Shown: positions 42,382-51,810 of the stretch, piece by piece | How the letters are laid out: each line of letters begins with the position of its first letter | How positions within the stretch are numbered: the first letter of the stretch is position 1 | Source of the DNA: Faecalicatena_A orotica | GTDB lineage: Bacteria; Bacillota; Clostridia; Lachnospirales; Lachnospiraceae | Strand: one strand, 5' to 3' | NCBI RefSeq assembly: GCF_040545875.1 | Contig: NZ_JBEPMR010000004.1 | DNA length: 64,000 nt | Program-made: the position numbers and the translations under genes | Notes under the pieces: model-generated | What the model was told of the DNA's origin: nothing | What the model saw: only the letters and a program-made list of their open reading frames with translations | The model's database searches: none

Positions 42382-42410
42382 ATAATATCACGCACGCACT
42401 ATGCGTGCAA
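42382..42410 (-). promoter_or_regulatory. iolC promoter and operator, proximal unit
   Basis: Minus-strand TTGCAC, 17 bases, TATTAT. The perfect palindrome GCACGCA-CTA-TGCGTGC (42392-42408) overlaps the -35 box and spacer, the expected place for a repressor. Confidence 0.65.
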
Positions 42411-42535
42411 GCACTTTTGTTGTTTTTCCTGCTTTTCTACATATTTACCAAAATTCACCGTCGTATTTTTAGCAATTTTACTATTCTTTCAACACACATA
42501 TTAGGTGTGTGCTTTTGTGTGCTTTATTTTTCTTT

Positions 42536-42564
42536 GTAATATCATGCACATTTTATGAGTGCAT
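42536..42564 (-). promoter_or_regulatory. iolC promoter and operator, distal duplicate
   Basis: Minus-strand ATGCAC, 17 bases, TATTAC, with the inverted repeat TGCAC-N9-GTGCA over the spacer. It is the weaker, diverged copy of the unit 154 bases nearer to iolC; the downstream GTGCTTTATTTTTCTTT is duplicated too. The whole gap 42235-42710 is taken up by these two units and the divergent kinase promoter. Confidence 0.55.
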
Positions 42565-42582
42565 TATTCTTTTCTGCACACT

Positions 42583-42610
42583 TTGTACGCAAAATGTACT
42601 ATAATATAAT
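42583..42610 (+). promoter_or_regulatory. Sigma-A promoter of the sensor kinase operon
   Basis: TTGTAC, 16 bases, TATAAT, pointing away from iolC and lying next to the distal iolC operator, so one regulator could affect both. Leader of about 95 bases. Confidence 0.65.
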
Positions 42611-42710
42611 TATAAGACGTCAGGATTTCGGGAACACGAAATGCGGCGAAATCCACAGGCATCAAGGAGCAGGAAACCTTTTGAATTTCCCGGACAGGAG
42701 TTTTCAGAAT

Positions 42711-44498
42711 ATGTTTAAAAAATTAGATTTTCAGAAAAAAATATTTATCAGCTTTTCACTCATCATTTTGCTTATACTGTTCTCCAGCGCATATATTTTT
42801 GTGAACTACAATACATCCCTGCTCAAAGAAAATGTGGAGACTTCCAGCATGGATTCCCTGATTTCCATACAGAACCAACTGGATGACGACCTCATGGGAA
42901 TGGACCAGATGCTCAAAGCTGCTCATGCTTCGTCTGATTTTAAGGACCTTGCATTCTCCATACCGGAATCCCCGCTAAATTATTTTTCCCAGCATGCCTT
43001 TGAGACCGACACGGCGCACTCCATCCTCGTCTCTTACCTGACAACCCGGGACAAGTATTCAACTTTCGTATATGTAAGCCAGTATTATGACGCCTTACGC
43101 ATCAGTAATTCCAGCTACCGGGCAAACATTCTGTCAAAGGAAAGTATTTCTGCGCTCCCCCAGGTAAAAGAGGGTCTTACCACTTCTCAATACCAGCTGT
43201 ATTACCCGCCCCACATAGATGCCTGGTCTACACAGGATTATGTGTATTCCGTAGTCCGTCCAATCCGGGATACCTTCCATACATATGGGATTCTGGAGTA
43301 TCAGAAAAGTGTTTCCGACTTAGATAAGCTGGTGGAAAATGCCGCAATTACGGATATCCGCCAATTTTCTATTATAGGTGAAAATACTTATACCTATTAC
43401 CAGTATGATTCCTCCTCGGATTATTACACCTCCGTACCGGGCCTGATGCAGAAAATCACTTCCAGCGATAAGGGAATGTATTACCTGAATGACACCACCC
43501 TGCTGTGTTTCGTCCGCTCCCCGCTGACAGGCTGGATACTCGCTATTGAGCGTGACATTGACCCCCTTTTATCTAATATCAGACAGTTTGCATTCATCAT
43601 ATTTATCTCATATTTTATGGCCCTTTGCCTGCTCCTTTTGTTTTTATATATCATGACACGCAACCTGACACGGCCGCTGCGTGCACTGAAAGACGATCTT
43701 TCTGCACTGGAAATGGATCAGGATATTCAGCTTCCCAAGTCATCCGGAAATGACGAAGTGACAATCCTTACCGTGGCCATTGAAGAAACACTAAATAAAC
43801 TCAGACTGCAGAACAGCCAGTTGATCAACACGCGGAAGCGGGCGCTGCAGGCACATTTTGAGGCGATGGAAGCCCAGCTCAATCCCCATTTCCTTTACAA
43901 TACCCTGTCCGTAATCGGAGCCTGCGGCATGGAGACCGGCAGCCGCACCGTACCTAAAATGTGCACCGAACTTTCTAATTTACTGCGCTATTCCATCAGT
44001 TATACACACAAAAATGTTTTCCTGAAAAATGAACTCGAAAACGTCAAAAGTTATCTGTTTATTATGAAAATCCGATACGAACACATGCTGGATTACTCCT
44101 GGGATATTGATGAGTCAGTTCTGGATATCCAGGTACCCAAGCTGATCCTGCAGCCTATTATCGAGAACTGCTTCCAGCATGGATTCGCTGACACCCCTCC
44201 GGTATGGCGTATCCATATCAGACTCGGGCAGAAGGACGGAAACTGGTATGCCGCGGTTACCAACAACGGGACACCGTTTGCAGAAACAAAAATAAAGCAG
44301 TTAAAGGAACGTCTGCAGTACTTTAAAGAACATGTAGAAGAATCCTCCGACACCGAGTTCAGCAAAGAAAAGATGGGATTCGGCCTCGAGAATACAGTGC
44401 TCCGCCTGTATATTTACTATCAGGGCAGAGAAACATTCCAGATTTATGAAACAGAAGAAAAAGAAACGACAGTTGAAATTGGAGGTCCATTAAAATGA
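42711..44498 (+). CDS. YesM-type membrane sensor histidine kinase
   Basis: Sensor kinase of 595 residues. Membrane helix 1 (about 10-30), an external domain of about 250 residues, membrane helix 2 (about 290-320), HAMP (about 320-370), the His_kinase domain with LNPHFLYNTL near residue 390 (phospho-His), and HATPase_c with LILQPIIENCFQHGF near residue 480. This architecture usually pairs with an AraC-type regulator that controls carbohydrate transport genes. The ATG at 42711 follows CAGGAG; an in-frame extension to 42555 would run through the promoter and is rejected. Its stop overlaps the regulator start by four bases. Confidence 0.9.
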   Translation: MFKKLDFQKKIFISFSLIILLILFSSAYIFVNYNTSLLKENVETSSMDSLISIQNQLDDDLMGMDQMLKAAHASSDFKDLAFSIPESPLNYFSQHAFETDTAHSILVSYLTTRDKYSTFVYVSQYYDALRISNSSYRANILSKESISALPQVKEGLTTSQYQLYYPPHIDAWSTQDYVYSVVRPIRDTFHTYGILEYQKSVSDLDKLVENAAITDIRQFSIIGENTYTYYQYDSSSDYYTSVPGLMQKITSSDKGMYYLNDTTLLCFVRSPLTGWILAIERDIDPLLSNIRQFAFIIFISYFMALCLLLLFLYIMTRNLTRPLRALKDDLSALEMDQDIQLPKSSGNDEVTILTVAIEETLNKLRLQNSQLINTRKRALQAHFEAMEAQLNPHFLYNTLSVIGACGMETGSRTVPKMCTELSNLLRYSISYTHKNVFLKNELENVKSYLFIMKIRYEHMLDYSWDIDESVLDIQVPKLILQPIIENCFQHGFADTPPVWRIHIRLGQKDGNWYAAVTNNGTPFAETKIKQLKERLQYFKEHVEESSDTEFSKEKMGFGLENTVLRLYIYYQGRETFQIYETEEKETTVEIGGPLK

Positions 44499-46051
44499 GT
44501 CACAAGATCCAGATCATGCTTGTAGAAGACGAGCCTGCTATTTTGAGAGGCCTGTCCGCGAATATTACGCAGTGCTCGAAAGATTATGAAATTATCGGAA
44601 CCGCTTACAACGGAATCGACGCCCTCGAGGCAATCCGCACGCAAAAACCGGATATCGTAATTACGGATATCCGTATGCCTATGATGGACGGCCTTGACCT
44701 GATCGAAGCCGCCCGGGAATTCTGCCCGGACACTTATTTTGTCATTCTGACCGGTTATGCAGAATTCGAATATGCCAAACGCGCCATGAAACTCCAGGTC
44801 GTCGACTATCTGCTGAAGCCCGTAGATCCGGATGCTCTGGAAGAACTGCTCGGCAGGCTCGAAGGGAAGCTCCTGCAAAATTCAGAAAAGGATATCCGCA
44901 ATTACCTTACACAGAATCTTTCCCGCGACTCGGAACATACAGTTGACTATAACCCTCTGGAAGGCAGTACCCTTTACTTTCTCTTTGCATTTTACGGCAC
45001 CGTTGCCAGCGGCATGTATATCGAGCTTGCAACCGGAAGCCTGATTGCTCGGGACAGTGACTACAGCTTTCTGGATGGCATATCCGAATCCTGCAGGATG
45101 CGCATCATGGCTCTTAGGGGAAACTATCTGAACGAAACTGTTTTTGCCATACTGACGGACTCCGATTCCCCGGTATCTGCAAAAGAAGTGGAGGAAACTG
45201 CACGCAGAATACATAAACAGCTTTTTTCGGAAGACGTATTCGTCAGCTGTATTCTCTCAAATCCCATATATGAAGGACTGGATATCCCATCCCATGTGCG
45301 CAGCTGTTACCTCTGCGCTGCATCACATATTATATTTGGCCAGAGCCGTTTCTTCTGCCAAAATGAAAAGGCACCGGTTGAATCCGGATATATAGAAAAT
45401 ATGACGGTTACGGAGGAGGCAAAGGAACTTCTCAAAATGCTGAAACCTGCCATGACGCCGGCTGATATTGAAACGCTCTGCCAGGGGCTCACCGGCATCT
45501 GGTCAGAAAAGGATGCCACCCAGCTTCAGATCCAGACTGACCTGCGGTATGCACTCAATACAGCCGCAAGAAAATCTGATTCCGGACATGAAATAAGCAC
45601 GGATCCGGCCGAACTGCTCGCGTCCTCATCCTCCTACGAAGAACTCTGCCAGAACCTCAAACTGGAGTTCACCAAGCTCTGTACAGGACACAGCAAGGCA
45701 GCAGATAAGGTGCCACACACGCAGGCCCTTGCATGGAAGGTCCGCGATTATCTGGATCAGAATTATACCTGTACCGTCACATATAAAAATTTTACAGAAA
45801 TATTCGGATACAACGAGAAATATATCAGTTATATCTTCAAAGAGGAATTTTCTATTTCCCCGAGCAAATACATCCTGAAACTAAGAATGACTGCTGCCAA
45901 AAACCTGATGCGTCAGCATCCTGATATGCTCCTTAAAGATGTGGCGGAAGCGGTTGGATACGATGACCAGTTGTATTTCAGCAGGGTGTTTAAAAATAGT
46001 GAGGGAATGTCGCCGAAAGCTTATCAGAAACTGGAGGGAGAGAAAAAATAG
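44495..46051 (+). CDS. YesN-type AraC response regulator
   Basis: Response regulator of 518 residues. Receiver domain (about 1-120) with MLVEDEPAILRGL and VITDIRMPMMDG, phospho-Asp near residue 55; a long middle region without clear similarity (about 130-405); and a C-terminal AraC HTH pair with LKDVAEAVGYDDQLYFSRVF near residue 478 and MSPKAYQK. ATGA overlap with the kinase gene makes them a cognate pair. Likely targets are nearby sugar operons, iol being the closest, but no binding site can be assigned. Confidence 0.9.
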   Translation: MSHKIQIMLVEDEPAILRGLSANITQCSKDYEIIGTAYNGIDALEAIRTQKPDIVITDIRMPMMDGLDLIEAAREFCPDTYFVILTGYAEFEYAKRAMKLQVVDYLLKPVDPDALEELLGRLEGKLLQNSEKDIRNYLTQNLSRDSEHTVDYNPLEGSTLYFLFAFYGTVASGMYIELATGSLIARDSDYSFLDGISESCRMRIMALRGNYLNETVFAILTDSDSPVSAKEVEETARRIHKQLFSEDVFVSCILSNPIYEGLDIPSHVRSCYLCAASHIIFGQSRFFCQNEKAPVESGYIENMTVTEEAKELLKMLKPAMTPADIETLCQGLTGIWSEKDATQLQIQTDLRYALNTAARKSDSGHEISTDPAELLASSSSYEELCQNLKLEFTKLCTGHSKAADKVPHTQALAWKVRDYLDQNYTCTVTYKNFTEIFGYNEKYISYIFKEEFSISPSKYILKLRMTAAKNLMRQHPDMLLKDVAEAVGYDDQLYFSRVFKNSEGMSPKAYQKLEGEKK

Positions 46052-46142
46052 ATGTTTGTTTGCGAAAATCGGGCTTGCAGAAGCCGCAGAGGATGCACTT
46101 GTTTTTGCATAATCTTTCAAAGTTCTTTATATACTAAAGTTA

Positions 46143-46156
46143 TGCCGCATGCGGCA
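46143..46156. promoter_or_regulatory. GC palindrome before the DUF4143 gene
   Basis: Perfect 14-bp palindrome TGCCGCATGCGGCA, 8 bases downstream of a TATACT -10 box (46130-46135) and before the weak AGAGGTG ribosome site. Strikingly GC-rich in an AT-rich leader; it would overlap the transcription start and could be an operator. Confidence 0.5.
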
Positions 46157-46174
46157 AAAGTTAGAGGTGATGTT

Positions 46175-47448
46175 ATGATTAAACGAGATTATTATCTAAA
46201 CCGCCTAATTCACAATATGTGGAATGGCGAAATAAAGGTGATTACCGGTATCCGCCGCTGTGGAAAATCCGTTCTTCTGTTTGACTTGTTCTATGAGTAT
46301 CTGCTTTCCCAAGATATAAAGGAAGAACAAATTATTCGTCTGGAGCTTGACCAGAGAAAGTATTATAAGTACCGCAACCCGATTACTCTTTGTGACTATG
46401 TAGACTCCATCGTAAACAGCAAAAAGAAACAAAATTCTATTTGTTTGTAGATGAAGTTCAGTTCACAATCAAAGTCAAAGATGAAGAAAATGGCGGCATT
46501 GAGGTAACCATTTACGATATGCTCAACGAACTGAAAGCCTACAAAAACATGGATGTCTATGTAACAGGCAGTAACTCTAAAATGCTTTCCAAAGATATTG
46601 CCACAGAGTTTCGTGGCAGAGCAACACAAATTCACGTATATCCGTTGTCCTTTGACGAGTTCTATTCTCATATTGGCGGCGAAAAACGTAATGCACTGGA
46701 TCAGTATATGCTTTATGGCGGTATGCCGCGCATTGTCGCCCTTACGGATGAGAAAGAAAAGAAAACTTATCTCTCCAACTTATATGAAGAACTCTATGTG
46801 AAAGACATCGTAGAGCGTAATAAACTTGAGAGGGAAGATATTCTCAACGCGATTTTGGACTTTATTGCCTCACAGATTGGCTCTCTTACCAACCCAACCA
46901 ATATCGCCAATGCCTTGACCTCCATGCGTCATGAGCCGATCAACAATACGCTTGTTTCCGCTTATCTTACACATACTATGGACTCTTTCCTGATTGAACG
47001 CGCCAAGAGATACGATGTGAAGGGCAAGACTTATTTCAACTATCCGAACAAGTATTATTACACCGACCTGGGGCTGCGTAATGCTCGTTTGAATTTCAGG
47101 CAGTACGATCCCGGTCGCATTATGGAGAACGTCATTTACAACGAGCTTGTAAAGCGTGGCTATTCTGTAGATGTTGGTGTAGTAACAGAGCGAAAGAAAG
47201 ACGAGCGCATCCAGCGTGAAATCGACTTCGTTGTAAATGATGGCGACCGGCGCATTTATATCCAGTCTGCATATCAGATGGACACGGAGATGAAGGAGAA
47301 CACAGAGCTTCAGTCCCTGAAACTCACAGGTGATTTCTTCAAGAAAGCCGTTATTCGCATGGATATTCCTCATAACTTTTATGACGATAACGGATTTTTT
47401 CATTGCAATCTGATTGACTTCCTGCTTGGTGATGCAGAACTGTTCTAA
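46175..47448 (+). pseudogene. DUF4143 AAA+ ATPase, frameshifted
   Basis: Two overlapping frames together encode one AAA_14/DUF4143 protein of about 424 residues. The first (46175-46450) holds Walker A TGIRRCGKSVLLFDL near residue 24; the second picks up just before Walker B FVDEVQ and continues through TGSNSKMLS, FRGRATQIHVYPLSFDEFY, YLYGGMPR-like LYGGMPRIVA and the nuclease-like C-terminal domain with REIDFVV and a YIQSAYQ core. The change of frame is -1 and lies between 46420 and 46440, in a run of A residues that includes AAAAAG. One missing base, a sequencing error or programmed slippage could each explain it. Function of the family is unclear; antiphage and mobile-element roles have been suggested by context. 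Confidence 0.75.
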
Positions 47449-47453
47449 CCTGT

Positions 47454-47479
47454 AAAGCCCGCCATAACCAGCGGGCTTT
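47454..47479 (+). terminator. Hairpin after the DUF4143 gene
   Basis: Stem AAAGCCCGC / GCGGGCTTT with an 8-base loop, followed by an A/T-rich but not T-only tail. The rest of 47449-47800 holds repeat copy A (47470-47513), a promoter at 47545-47573 and the palindrome ATATCATGATAT near 47717. Confidence 0.65.
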
Positions 47480-47513
47480 ATAATAAATTATCCGGCAGTC
47501 ACTTTTTTCCCCG
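47470..47513. repeat. Imperfect direct repeat, copy A
   Basis: AGCGGGCTTTATAATAAATT followed by ATCCGGCAGTCACTT is repeated with a few changes at 54597-54641 (AGCGGGCTTTATTATAAATT followed by TTCCAGACAGTCACTT). The pair brackets the stretch carrying the Rpn nuclease, broken ABC permease, propeller protein and RhuM operon. Confidence 0.6.
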
Positions 47514-47544
47514 CTCCCTGTCTTAATTTCGTCAAATTGCCTAA

Positions 47545-47573
47545 TTGCTCTTTCCATTATCCCATGCTATACT
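47545..47573 (+). promoter_or_regulatory. Possible promoter of the Rpn nuclease gene
   Basis: TTGCTC, 17 bases, TATACT on the plus strand. The leader to the ATG at 47801 would be about 220 bases, so a closer start cannot be excluded. Confidence 0.45.
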
Positions 47574-47800
47574 CGCATCAGAAACTTCGAAAGGTATTCA
47601 CCTTTCATTTTTCAATCGGCAGTTCGCCGGTTTACCCAATTAATTACTTATTAGAACCGCAGAAAACAATGAATCCTCTACATTTTTAAGGTACTTCTGT
47701 CTTTTACATATACATATATCATGATATGATAATAATAAATCAGAATAACTCCTTACATGTGTACCATTCGTTTTCTGCACAGGAAAGGAGATTCCATTTT

Positions 47801-48694
47801 ATGATCAAAAACAACTTTATTATGTTACCCACTGTAGACTTTTGTTTCAAGGAACTGATGCAGAACCCTAAAGTCAGGAAAGGCTTCATTTCAGCCCTTC
47901 TCAATCTTCCCCCAGAAGAAGTCGAAGACACAGTCCTCTTACCCACGTTGCTTTCGAGAGACTCGGCCGATGACAAGCTGGGAATTATGGATGTACGGGT
48001 ACTGCTAAGAGATGGGACGCAGATGAATATGGAAATGCAGGTCAAATACTTTGAATACTGGGATGAACGCGCCTTGTTCTACCTTAGTAAGATGTTTGAC
48101 AGCCAGATCCATAAAGGCGAGTCCTATGAAAAGCTGCAAAAGTGTATTCATGTAAGTATTTTAGACTTCATCCATTTTCCGAATGATAAAGAATGTTACC
48201 GCAGGATTCATTTCCGGGATGATAAAACCTCTGATCTATATTCGGACAAAATGGAGCTTCAGATTTTGGAACTGAAAAAACTGCCCCCTGAAGTTAAAAC
48301 CGGAGAGGATGTTCTTGCATGGATGAAGTTCTTCAGTGGAAAAAGCAGAAAGGAGTTTCAGACTATGGCTAAGACAAACGAATATCTCGATGAAGCATAC
48401 AATACACTGCTCAATCTGAGTGCCGACGAGAAGAAACGTCTGGAATATGAGGCCCGGGAAAAAGCATTAAAAGATTATAATACCCAGATCAGCAGTGCTG
48501 AAAAGAGGGGACTTAAAGCCGGGGAGGAAATGGGACGCAAGGCTGGGGAAGAAGCCGGAATGCGTAAAGGCAAAGAGTTGGGCGTTCAAGAGGCCCGTCA
48601 GGTTTTCAAACTATATATGCAGGGCAAATCACAGGAAGAAATTGCGGACCTCTGCAATATCAGTATAGACAAAGTGAAACAGATATTGGAATAG
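47801..48694 (+). CDS. Rpn-family recombination-promoting nuclease
   Basis: PD-(D/E)XK transposase-like nuclease of 297 residues. The N-terminal phrase LPTVDFCFKELMQNPKVRKG and the core GIMDVRVLLRDGTQMNMEMQ near residue 62, with the catalytic Asp and E-x-Q, are diagnostic of the Rpn/PDDEXK_2 group. The C-terminus has a Gly/Glu/Lys repeat (GLKAGEEMGRKAGEE) and a short helix-turn-helix-like end (EEIADLCNISIDKVKQIL). Rpn proteins nick DNA and promote RecA-independent transfer. The ATG at 47801 follows AAAGGAG. Confidence 0.85.
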   Translation: MIKNNFIMLPTVDFCFKELMQNPKVRKGFISALLNLPPEEVEDTVLLPTLLSRDSADDKLGIMDVRVLLRDGTQMNMEMQVKYFEYWDERALFYLSKMFDSQIHKGESYEKLQKCIHVSILDFIHFPNDKECYRRIHFRDDKTSDLYSDKMELQILELKKLPPEVKTGEDVLAWMKFFSGKSRKEFQTMAKTNEYLDEAYNTLLNLSADEKKRLEYEAREKALKDYNTQISSAEKRGLKAGEEMGRKAGEEAGMRKGKELGVQEARQVFKLYMQGKSQEEIADLCNISIDKVKQILE

Positions 48695-48701
48695 CTCTCC
48701 C

Positions 48702-49565
48702 TCATGTTTCCAGACGATATAAGTAAACATCCTCTAAAGAGGGAGCTGCCTCCCTATACTGATAGGATGCCGGCTGATTCTCAGAGAGTACTCTCACAAC
48801 GACTTCATCATTAGACCGGTATAGATTACCGATACGATATTCTTTTTTAACCTGCTTTAACTGCTGTGAAGCAATCGTCAGTTCAAATACTTTCCCGCGT
48901 ATTTTCTGCTGCAGTACATCAGGAGGAGCCATATCTAATAATCTTCCGTCTTTCATGAGAAGTATTTCTTTTGATATAAACTCTATATCTGAGACAACAT
49001 GGGTTGCAATAAAGACGATTTTATCCTTGCTTAAATCTGATATTAAATTACGCAGGCGGATTCGCTCTCTCGGGTCCAGCCCCGCGGTAGGCTCATCAAG
49101 TATCAGTATTTTAGGATTATGCAGTAAAGCCTGAACAAGTAAAACCCTCTGCTTCATGCCGCCTGATAATTGTTTTAACTTTTTATAACGTACAGACTGC
49201 AGGTTCAAAAGCGATAATAGTATGTCCATATTTCCCAATATTCTTTTTTTACTCATACCTCGCAGAGCACCCATATACAGCAAAAACTGCTGTACCGTAA
49301 AAACGTCATATAACTGCTGTTGTTGAGGCATATACCCCATGATCTTACGGTATTCTTCTTTCATATCCAGAATATCTGTACCATCCAGAAGAATCATTCC
49401 ACTGTCCCGAAGAATATTGTCCGTTAGAATATTCATTAATGTTGTCTTCCCCGCCCCGTTTGGTCCGAGAATCCCGTAAATACCATCCTCAAAAACAGCA
49501 TTAAAATCAGATAATGCTGTTTTTGAGCCATAACTTTTGTTTAAGTTTTCCACCCAGATCTGCAT
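48702..49565 (-). CDS. ABC transporter ATP-binding protein
   Basis: Stand-alone ABC ATPase of 287 residues, full length: GPNGAGKTTLMNIL near residue 35 (Walker A), MGYMPQQQQLYD (Q-loop), LSGGMKQRVLLVQALL near residue 134 (signature) and ILILDEPTAGLDP near residue 154 (Walker B). It is of the CcmA/lantibiotic-exporter type. Its only partner in the window is the damaged permease immediately upstream, so its activity today is uncertain. GGAGTAG precedes the ATG. Confidence 0.88.
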   Translation of the reverse strand: MQIWVENLNKSYGSKTALSDFNAVFEDGIYGILGPNGAGKTTLMNILTDNILRDSGMILLDGTDILDMKEEYRKIMGYMPQQQQLYDVFTVQQFLLYMGALRGMSKKRILGNMDILLSLLNLQSVRYKKLKQLSGGMKQRVLLVQALLHNPKILILDEPTAGLDPRERIRLRNLISDLSKDKIVFIATHVVSDIEFISKEILLMKDGRLLDMAPPDVLQQKIRGKVFELTIASQQLKQVKKEYRIGNLYRSNDEVVVRVLSENQPASYQYREAAPSLEDVYLYRLET

Positions 49566-49573
49566 ATCTACTC

Positions 49574-51743
49574 CTATCGGCTTCCTTTACATGTTTTATG
49601 GAAACTCCATATGCAAACACAAGGAAGCGCTATTATAAACATCATTGCATAGCACACTTTTACTGTATTACTGCTCTGGAGCAGTCTGTGCGTCTCCAAT
49701 ATTCCGTTCAATGAAAATTGGCTGACTACAAAAAATCCATTCCACTCCAATATCAATGGCAATATGAAGACTACCGCCGCAATAACCATCGTTATTATAG
49801 AATCTTTTACCCACGTTGATAATGCCATCACCGTAAAAACAAGAATCATCATTCCCAGAAACTGTCCCACAAAAACAAGTATGACATATTCTGCAATTGT
49901 ATAATTTCCTGTGAACTGCGATGCACTGCTCAAAGACTGTACTCTCACATTCCATAATTCCATCGGGTACTGCCTGCCGATCTGCTGCAGCATCGGTATC
50001 CTAACCAGTATCGCGGTTATAAATACAAAGAAAGAAACGGAAAGTAATTTATTACATAGTAAATTCCTTCTTCCATATCTGGTACTTCTAAGCAGATTGA
50101 TAACCTGCAAATCATATTCCTTACCCAGAGATACGGATGCTGTATAAACTGCTGCAATTACACACAACAATATCATACTTCCCGTATACATTATACTCCT
50201 CTCTCAAAGAAGTATCTCAAATCCAGTCTCATAAACCAGACAAAGACTATGTTCCGGATCGCTGGCATTCCGGCCCAGAACATACTGTACCTGATTATAC
50301 GCCCTCATAAATCCACCATAAGTATACATGGCATTGCTCTTTTTATGTAAAACTTCCTCTTCTGAAAGTCCACTTTCTTCCGCTGTCATACTAAATATGG
50401 CATCATATTCTTCCTTCTTTTCTTCAAAATACTGTACTTTCTCCCAAGTTAATCCTCCCTCATTTTCCAACAGGTAGTAACGGTATACGTCCTCTGACAT
50501 ATCTGAATATTCTATATTTCCCCGGCTCAAAACAATGGCCGCAGCCAGAAGGGCACCTCCTAGTATAATTGCTTTATGAACAAAACAGACTTTATATAAT
50601 TCGTGCAAAAATAAATCCGGCACAATAATTACTTTTTTTCTGAAATAATGCGGTCCTTCTTTTTCTCTGCGTATTCTCACCTTCGGAGTCCGCCTAAAAC
50701 TTTTGCAGTTTACAAAGTACAACAGCACTGCCATAAATAATATAAAGACTGCGAAGACCTTTCCTGAACTCACTGGATAATCAAGAAAGTTGAGATTTCT
50801 ATATTTTTCAAAGACAGGATATACTTTTATATATTCCATGATATTTATATATCTTAAAAAAGCAGCAGCCAGTAAACCGGCAGAACCTTTCACCTTCTGC
50901 GCGAACAGCATTGCCAGCAACAGAATAACATACGATAAATTTCAAAACCAGGTACAAAACCAAATATTCCAGCACCGAAAGCCTGAACGGACTTTCATAC
51001 AATATTGTTACAGACTGCACAGATCTCGCAGGATCACCAAACCCATATTTACAGCAGCCGATCAGATAGTTTCCCCCATAAAAAACAAGCACACAGAAAA
51101 GTACGATACCTGCCCCCGAGAAAACCTTTGCGCGAATCACACTTTGCCGCCCCCGGTATGTTGATTTTAAAAGGGCATACAGTTTAAATTTCCGTTCTTC
51201 AAAAATCAAAAAGTAAACTGCGGCTATAATGATCAGAAACATACAAAAATCTGTAAATTCTGACCTTGTTGCTAAAATCACGCCTTCTGATACATCTGTT
51301 GTCACATGAATCCCCTGTAGTTTTTTAAAAACTGCCGGAGTTTTCTGTGCACTCCTGTATGCATATGACCGGTCATCCGAAAAAATAACAGATGTCATCT
51401 GCTCAGCCTTCTGTTCTATCTCCTCCAGATAAAGATCATAGTTTTGTGTCTGCTGTAAATTTTTTGTGAGTTCGGCAAACAGCTCTTTCTCCAAAATCAA
51501 GTTCCCGGTATAACTTGGTTCCGTCCCTATTTTTTCTTTTTTATTTTGAATCCATTTAGCCTGCTCCTCCTGAGGGACCGCTGACAGGTCCTGATAAACA
51601 GCTTTTACACTCTCCGGGCGAAACTGCTGGTTTTTTATTGTTTGAAAGACCGTCCAAATATTCAAAAGAAAAAGGAGGATAAAAAGGCACCAGAAAAAGG
51701 GGTACCCAGAAAACTTTTTAAGTTCATATTTATAAGCATCCAG
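49574..51743 (-). pseudogene. ABC exporter permease broken by start loss, frameshift and stop
   Basis: Three pieces form one permease of about 720 residues. Piece 1 reads from near 51743 to a frameshift near 50925-50945; its only possible initiators are CTG at 51743 or an internal TTG at 51665. Piece 2 (to 50204) ends with an in-frame TGA, and piece 3 continues in the same frame from 50191 to 49574. The two halves of the joined protein repeat the same pattern: outer loop, membrane helix ending IIAAVYF or VIAAVYT, then KLYALLKSTYRGRQ or LQVINLLRSTRYGRRN. Pieces 2 and 3 could still be translated separately (GAGAGGAG precedes the ATG at 50191). Three independent lesions argue for decay. Confidence 0.7.
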
Positions 51744-51810
51744 AACTTCCTCCCCCTTTCAAGCCTATTTAAGTCACTGTTCACAGACATGCCCGTAAAC
51801 AGTTACCCGT

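Noticed and set aside
42555..42710. N-terminal extension of the sensor kinase
   Set aside because: It would cover the kinase promoter, and MFKKLDFQKKIF at 42711 is the typical start just before the first membrane helix.
46052..46174. N-terminal extension of the DUF4143 ATPase
   Set aside because: It would begin right at the preceding stop and run across the palindrome and -10 box; the family starts near MIKRDYYLNRL.
50192..50206. In-frame TGA as a recoded sense codon
   Set aside because: TGA ends many intact genes in the window, and the same permease also has a frameshift and no start codon.
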